In this document: positions 57,801 through 64,000 of the stretch, in pieces | Layout: each line of letters starts with the position of its first letter | How positions within the stretch are numbered: position 1 is the stretch's first letter | NCBI RefSeq assembly: GCF_029227915.1 | Contig: NC_079880.1 | Span: 8,583,501 to 8,647,500 of the forward strand | DNA length: 64,000 nucleotides | Direction: 5' to 3' | From: Hydractinia symbiolongicarpus | Taxonomy: Eukaryota; Cnidaria; Hydrozoa; Anthoathecata; Hydractiniidae | Notes under the pieces: model-generated | What the model was told of the DNA's origin: nothing | What the model saw: only the letters and a program-made list of their open reading frames with translations | Databases searched by the model: none | Translations under genes and position numbers: made by a program

Positions 57801-60800
57801 ATACTCCAGTGGTGGAATTCAAAATTAAATCTCCATTTTCGTTACCAGCAATGATGGAGTACGAAATCCGCTGGTTGGACCCCAGGTCTTCATCATTAGC
57901 AGTAAATGTAGCAATATATGTACCGATGGGAGAGTCCTATGAACAAAAATACCATTATTTATTGTTGGAATGCTTTTCTCGCTCGAGATTGAACAAATTA
58001 AAACGAACAAATTTAATAACTTTTTGTTCTTTGAAGGAAGGATACAGTCCACTCTATAATTAGCGGGAACTTTCGGTGCAATCACCTTTGGGTTTCTAGT
58101 AGTTTAAATCCACGAACAAGGTAACCCATAATGGTTAATTCAGCTTCACTTAGTGAGAGAGAAATTGTCAAATCGAAAGAACTGTTCATTTTATTCCAGA
58201 ATATCTTAAATAGAACTTTGTTTTTTATTTTGAATAGTAAGATTTTTGAAATTCTCAAGAAGCGGAAAAAAATAGTTGATACCACCAGAGGACAACCTAA
58301 CGACGTGACCAGCCTTAGTATTTCCTTACCCATTCATTGAAAGTATCTGATCTTATACATTATTTTTATCTGTGTTTTAAGTTCAAACCAGTGGAGAAAG
58401 CAGATTAACTAGGTATCTTAGCAACTGCTTGCCTATTAATAATAATAACATGAAAATATATTTCTTAAATGAGTTACCTCTCTTGGTTCTTCGACAGTCA
58501 TATTTAAAAATACAGGAGCTTCGTCGTTAACGTCGTCAACATACACCAACAATGTCACATTTGCTGACAGTGATGGATTTCCATGATCAGTTGCCGTAAC
58601 ATATACCATGTGATTGGTTCTTAGTTCTCTGTTTAGCGGAGTTTTTAACTTCAACTCGCCAGATGTTGCGGACAAAATAAACAAATCTAAATAAACAAGC
58701 AAATGACATCAGGATACTTCAACTTTTGGTGGATTTGATGTTTTTTCCTTGCATGGATTTTTATGCAGAAACTTGTTTTTACATGGCTTGGTTTTTCATA
58801 AGATGGTTTGTTATATCTAGGGTTTGTCACACTCTCTTGCCATGCAAATTTTTATTACTTTCTCGTTTCAGGCTGATTAAGGCGTATTTAAATGAGTATT
58901 TAATAAAATTATTTTTTACGCATTGCTTTCAAAGACAAAAGATTACTACCTTTCCTAATTTTAAAACAACAGTAATAGAAACGGATAGGATAATTCTTTG
59001 GAAAAAACACCCTTTCCGCTCTTCAAAGCTATAGAGGGTTACAGGTAAAGGTCCGAAACGTGTTCATGGCTTACCTCTTTCATTCAGAAGTTTGTAAGTG
59101 ATCAAACTATTGCTTCCAATATCTTTGTCTATTGCTTCAAATTTGAAGACTAACTTATTTGGTTGTAAACCTTCTGATATATTGACATGACAACATGATG
59201 GTGGAAACACAGGTGGATTATCATTCACGTCTAAAACTTTGACTGTCACCTAAAATTAAGTACTTAATGTTACCAACAGAGGTTTAGAATTCGCAAAATT
59301 TGCAGCTTTAATGATTGACACGCACAAAATGTATTTTAGATAAGTAATTATTTATTCCGGTTGCAAGGAAACGAAGCGGCTATAGACTTTGATTTGAGAA
59401 CTAGGTTGTGATATGTGGGTATTGACGGTACAGATAAACTCTTAAAAGAATAACCAGACAACACAGAATATGTTTTAAAAACATAAACTTTTTTCACATA
59501 CAATAAAACTGTCATGGTGACAGTTTGACATGAAATTGAAATTCGTGACAACAATTTTCTACAGATGAAATTATACCTTGCAAAATTAAATATTTTTTCA
59601 AACACACGTGAAAATTGCACTGGCTTGGACTTACATCAACTTTGCTATTCAAACTTTCCACGCCATTCTCCAGATTATATGCTGTCACTGTTAAGACATA
59701 GTTATCCGTCGACTCACGATCTAAAGGTTTGCCCACTAACAACGAACCATTGTTTGAATTGATAGTAAACGCGTCGTTCTTATCGACACGATAATGTATG
59801 AAGTGAAACAATGATGACACGTCATTATCTGTCGCAGTGACGTCACCAACGATGGAGTTGACAGGCACGTTTTCGTACACTGTGAAAGTGTATGATGTTG
59901 TCGGAAATCTACATGCAAGCATAAAAATTGTGGAAAAAAATCAATCGTAAAATGAATAAATTTTAATCAACTGCATAATATTGTTAAAGATGGTTCTCTT
60001 TCATGGTTCCCAAAATCAATAAATTTAAGCACATTCAAATTAAAGATTTTATTATTCCTGGACCTCTACATTGTTATGGCACGGCAAGTCGCCGTCACAA
60101 GCAACCCAAATAGCAGGAACAACAAATACAAACTTACATAGGCTTATTGTCGTTCACATCTTTCAAAGTAATGGTCACAATTGTTTCATTGGATAGCAAT
60201 GGATTGCCACCGTCGAAAGCTTGCACAGTCAGATTGTACTCAACTCGTTTCTCTATATCGAGCTCTCTAATTACAACCAATGCTCCACTATTCTCTAAAA
60301 ATATAGGTAGGACTTTATTTTCAAGGGTTGCAACTTTTAAAGAAAGTCAACCTTGAGGAGATTTGAGGAGTTTTTGTGAAAATTTTGAAGTTGTTTTGAG
60401 ATAAAAAAAAATAATAAAATTGAGAAGATTCGAGACACGAGTACAGAACAAATTATTTCTGTATTCACGTACCATTTCTATACATTTTAAAGATAAAAAC
60501 ATGTGGCCAAACATATAGTAGTCTCACATAAGGTAAATTCAGAAGATTTTAGTTGAAAATTGTTTAAAAATCTACTTTGGGAGGTGTTACGAGGAGATTT
60601 AAGGACACTCTTTAAAACCGAGAAGAAGTGAGAAGTTTTGAGGAGGGATGATAATCCTGTTCTCTACATACAAATCACATAAAAAAATATGAAAACTACA
60701 ACCTTTTTTAAAACCTCTCAGATCATTATTCTTTCTCTTGTTACAAAAAATCGCTTATGAGCGCACAAATTCTTAACAATCCCATCTAAATACTTCCATT

Positions 60801-63713
60801 TAAAAGTATAATTTACACGGTATCTGCACGCCATTTCAAATACGTTTAACTAATAAAATAAATGAATCGCGGCGTGACGTACTGTTTTGATTCTGCATCG
60901 AGAACAATGGATATGTGCACGCATATATACAGACAAAAAATATAAACAACAAACCGCGACGATTGAATATATTAAGTAAAGTCTGCTCTTTAAACAAGAA
61001 AGATAATAATTGAAAAAAAAAATTAATGCATTTTTAACCTTCTATTCCTACAAATATATCAATTAGCATAAATTGCCAATTTGGCCTACATATACCTTTT
61101 TCTTGCCCGTCAGAATATGCGCGCATATACAGAACTATATTCTTGAAAAACTAACGTAATTTTTTTCTCATCAAACAATTTATTTCTGTTTTTGGCGTGT
61201 TTTAACAGGATTAGAAGAAATTCTTTCTTACCTCTAATAGAAAAATGTTGTTCTATGTTCCCACCAGTAATTCTGTACTTCACATTGCCGTTCTCGCCAA
61301 TGTCCGCATCAGATGCAGACGCAACAAACACCTAAGCGAATAAATACCACATAAATGAACTATTTTAAAAAAAGGAAATATTATCCAATCAGGTCACGGA
61401 TAAGGTAGAATCCAATTTGAAGCCCGTCCTCTCGTAATCATTTGCTCTCTGGTAACTTCTGTAACACTTCTGGTTAAACTGATGTGAATTAGTGAGCGCC
61501 ATTTTTTCATGTAAAGCAAATGCACAAGTAACTGAACTGTCACTTTTGCGCACAAGTAGGCCAAGAGGACAACGTTTAAAATTTGCTCCCTCACGAAGAA
61601 ATATTCAAGGTCAGAGCCTTTGAAGGTTTCGAAATTTGAGAGAATAAACTTGCTGGCGTCAACAATTAGTACGCCTTAAGAATACGGATTTTACTAAATA
61701 ATCTAAGATCCTAAGTAATTTGCTGTGAACATTGACAACGGAAATTTGACAAGTATAAAAAACGCAATTTTAACATAGAAACAACCTATTGCGGTGGCGA
61801 ACTTTTTAACATTAGCTGTCTTGTATCATTATATCTTCCCCATGATTGTATTATTCAACATGTAGAAGTAACGCCTTGTATCACTTTGTGATTTTCATGA
61901 TTTGTTGACTGGAATGCAGCGGAAACAGTATGTACACATAGTTAGCGAACCATATGTATGTATCATTTACACTCACAATTTGCAAATCACTGATGTGATA
62001 CTATATTTTAAAATTAGGTTATCGGTCCGGTGGAATACAATTAAAGGGGTTGGTTTATTCAGTGATAACGAGCTAATTTTTTCCTCGAATTCAATCATAT
62101 GCCGCCTTTGTACAAGCTTATTGTCTTTGTATCGCTCCCTGAGGGCATTTGTGGTCTGACCGACTGACCCACTAAGTTATTGGTCTGACAGACTGATCCA
62201 CTAGATTTCGTGGTCCAACCGATTGACCCACTGGTTTTATGGTCTGACCGACTAACCCACTAGGTTTCCTGGTCTGACCGACTGACCTACTAGGTTTCCG
62301 TTTCCGATTAAATATTTGGCACAGTGAACAAAAAAAACCTGTTGAACATGGTGACAAGGTTATGATGATCTGTGGTCACACCTCTGTGATTCATATCAAT
62401 ATTTGTGTTTTTACACAATGCACGATTTTGATTTAATTGGTCAAGGAATTAAAATTATTTCTTTTGACTGCATTAATTCTTTTGACTGCAAAGGCTTAGG
62501 ATCTTGACTTTTTGGCCTTAGGAATAACATTTAGTTTTCTATTAAACCCTACGTTTTTCACAAGAAGGCAGAATATTTATTTAGGATTTGTCACGTATTT
62601 GGATGATTTCATGTAACAAAATCTTCAATTTTACGTACAGTGCTTCCACCAAACGTGTCTTCATAAATGTTCACAGAATATTCTGTTTGGTTGAACTGTG
62701 GATAGTTGTCATTCACATCATTGATGCTGACTGTCACATTGACTGTGGATGAAAGAGATGGATGTCCAAGGTCATATGCCTAAATTAAATCAAAAACAGA
62801 CCAGTTTTAAATTTTGCACTTAAAGGAAGATTTACATCATATTTACCTTACCCCTTATATAAAAGGTGGGTGCTTTTGCCGGAAATTGTAAGAATTAGAA
62901 AATAAGTTGCAGAATATCATTTTAGCCATCCAGATTTAAATAATTTGAATATAGGCCGAAATGTAAAGAATACTTCTAAAATATTAAATAAGATATTTTC
63001 GTTTTCTCTGAGAAGAATTCCAATTATATACCTTAACGTCAAAAATGAATTGATGTTTCGTCTCCCTATCAAGATCACTGATTGTGTAAAGAACTCCTGT
63101 TGTACGGTTAATAGCAAACTGACCTTCTAAACAAAAATATAGAATATTAAGAGCTAAACAAAACACGTTTTTCTGTAAGAACATTCAGCTTTGAAAGTCT
63201 AAAACATTTTAGGCTTAATACCAAGAAGTACTAAAATACTCCTTCAAATTTCAAAAATGAAAAAATAAGTGTAAAGTTTAGAACAATTTAAGAACATCTT
63301 AAGGCTGTCCAAGTGAAAAAGTTAAGAACATATAAAGACTTCTTTCAAGTTGAGTTTTCTTTAAAAAAATGTGCATATCACAAATTTCCTCTGAGAGTCA
63401 AAATAAATAAGAATTCAGAAAACATACGGAAAGTGTTTGAATTTAAAGCGTACTGAACCACAGCATTTTGACCAACATCTTCGTCCAAAGCAGAAACTCC
63501 ACCGATTTGTGTCCCGACAATAGCATTTTCGTCCACGTAAAATTGGTACACACTGTGAGTAAATGTGGGTGTTTCATCATTTATGTCTGTGATGTAAAAT
63601 GTAATAGATGTGACACCCTGGAGAGGAGGCACGCCGTTATCTTGTGCCATCAACTTTACGAAAATAACATGCTGTTCCTCACGATCTAATTTCCGAATAA
63701 TTCTGATCGCACC
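48873..63713 (-). CDS. CDH23-like: Cadherin-23-like transmembrane cadherin (3' part; 5' end outside window)
   Basis: Exons from 5' to 3' on the minus strand: 63428..63713, 63032..63126, 62639..62779, 61232..61331, 60138..60294, 59635..59908, 59075..59249, 58478..58686, 57754..57936, 57367..57471, 56975..57080, 56510..56577, 55618..55695, 55120..55135 (16-base microexon), 54840..54923, one short exon not located, 53461..53667, 52886..52974, 52636..52722, 52442..52510, 52296..52362, 52015..52195 (TM), 51502..51571, 51087..51170, 50955..51000, 49895..50215, 48873..49058. Phases agree at every junction except around the missing exon. Seven calcium linkers are visible (DINDETP, DVNDNYP, DVNDNKP, DVNDNPP, DVNDEAP, NINDNVP, DENDNPP), giving about eight EC repeats. 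A membrane-proximal domain (IYVLTDMQRIVLTMK...) precedes the TM helix (IVIAVIAFIVLLFLIFVLLV) and an acidic tail. EC arrays bind other cadherins in a calcium-dependent way; CDH23 relatives form hair-bundle links. Dachsous- or FAT-like identity is less likely given the membrane-proximal domain. Confidence 0.85.
49318..49519. repeat. 20-bp minisatellite (cadherin intron)
   Basis: About ten copies of ccagttacaacctgttataa with single-base variants, in the last intron of the cadherin gene. Confidence 0.92.
50528..50926. repeat. 25-bp minisatellite of TAATC-AA-GATTA units (cadherin intron)
   Basis: About sixteen head-to-tail copies of a 25-mer, taatcaagattactttgcaa + tgttg, nearly identical. It lies between the cadherin tail exons 49895..50215 and 50955..51000. 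Each unit contains an inverted TAATC/GATTA pair. Confidence 0.95.
51664..51740. repeat. ~36-bp tandem duplication
   Basis: The segment gcccaaactgaaaaacagtt + ccatgcttagct is repeated once with minor change. Confidence 0.7.
51821..51975. repeat. 39-bp minisatellite, four units (cadherin intron)
   Basis: The 39-base unit begins ttaaattgtgcagataggta and ends gagttag. Four copies lie directly 3' (on the minus strand) of the TM exon. Confidence 0.92.
55181..55430. repeat. 20-bp minisatellite (cadherin intron)
   Basis: About twelve copies of gattgcacaaacaattgttc with variants, beginning ~45 bases from the 16-base microexon. The repeat contains no stop in several frames, which creates spurious open frames on both strands. 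Confidence 0.93.
62152..62300. repeat. ~32-bp degenerate tandem repeat (cadherin intron)
   Basis: Four to five units of ggtctgaccgactgacccac + taggtttc, diverged from each other. Confidence 0.8.
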
Positions 63714-64000
63714 CTGAAAACAAGACACATTTAACCAGTCATATATCAAATGCAACAAAAGCGTTACTTGATACAAACATTTCCTTGTCGACTTAAACAA
63801 TTTCTTTGTTGAAACATTTCCCCTTTCCAATAGTATAATCATATCACAATTATACCTCCAAAATAATTTGTCATTTAGTTTTTTAAATGTATTGATAGTT
63901 TAAAAATTTGATGTAAACAAATGAACAGTCTGAGGAGTCAATCGACATAACGGTTTTTTTCCTCTCGCTTTTAATCGTGACTTATGACATCAAGGATGCA
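63714..64000. other. Intron sequence of the cadherin gene at the window edge
   Basis: Directly upstream of the 3' splice site at 63714-63715; no further exon is recognisable before the window ends. Confidence 0.5.

Noticed and set aside
1-64000. CRISPR arrays, operons or prokaryotic genes
   Set aside because: The tandem repeats lack unique spacers, and introns, SINE and Helitron-type ends show the DNA is eukaryotic.

Overview
This is animal genomic DNA: AT-rich, with split genes, GT/AG introns of a few hundred bases, a tRNA-derived SINE, Helitron-like and palindromic non-autonomous elements and many minisatellites. Repeat style, compact introns and gene content (SDR, CARD/PDZ/SH3 scaffolds, a cadherin-23-like cadherin, THAP finger) suggest a cnidarian, perhaps a hydrozoan. 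This is inference; no gene here fixes the species.

Layout. (1) 0.1-1.4 kb, minus: first coding exons of an SDR16C-type short-chain dehydrogenase, running off the left edge. (2) 1.4-9.5 kb: repeats, including a SINE with an abutting perfect palindrome and a ~0.7 kb Helitron-like element. (3) 9.6-10.8 kb, minus: an intronless class A GPCR. (4) 10.8-18.3 kb: gene-poor. (5) 18.3-38.0 kb, plus: three tandem paralogues (A, B, C) encoding CARD / cysteine-pair / coiled-coil / PDZ / SH3 proteins with no guanylate-kinase domain and a short conserved C-terminal tail. (6) 38-42 kb: repeats and a frameshifted THAP-domain copy on the minus strand. (7) 42.2-42.9 kb, minus: an intronless UCK2-like uridine-cytidine kinase in which the catalytic Asp is Lys. 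(8) 43-48.8 kb: repeats, including a TTAA-flanked piggyBac-type MITE. (9) 48.9-63.7 kb, minus: the 3' part of a large cadherin with about eight EC repeats, a membrane-proximal domain, a TM helix and a cytoplasmic tail; its 5' part lies beyond the right edge.

Most notable is the tandem CARD-PDZ-SH3 cluster. The architecture recalls CARMA/CARD11 and DLG5 MAGUKs, which couple receptor or junction complexes to signalling. Here the GUK is gone, a CxxC pair of pairs follows the CARD in A and B, A and B are a patchwork of near-identical and diverged exons, and C has lost the tandem PDZ1-PDZ2 block. Exon coordinates were derived by hand from splice consensus, reading phase and paralogue comparison, so boundaries may be off by a few bases. 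Nothing was searched against a database.
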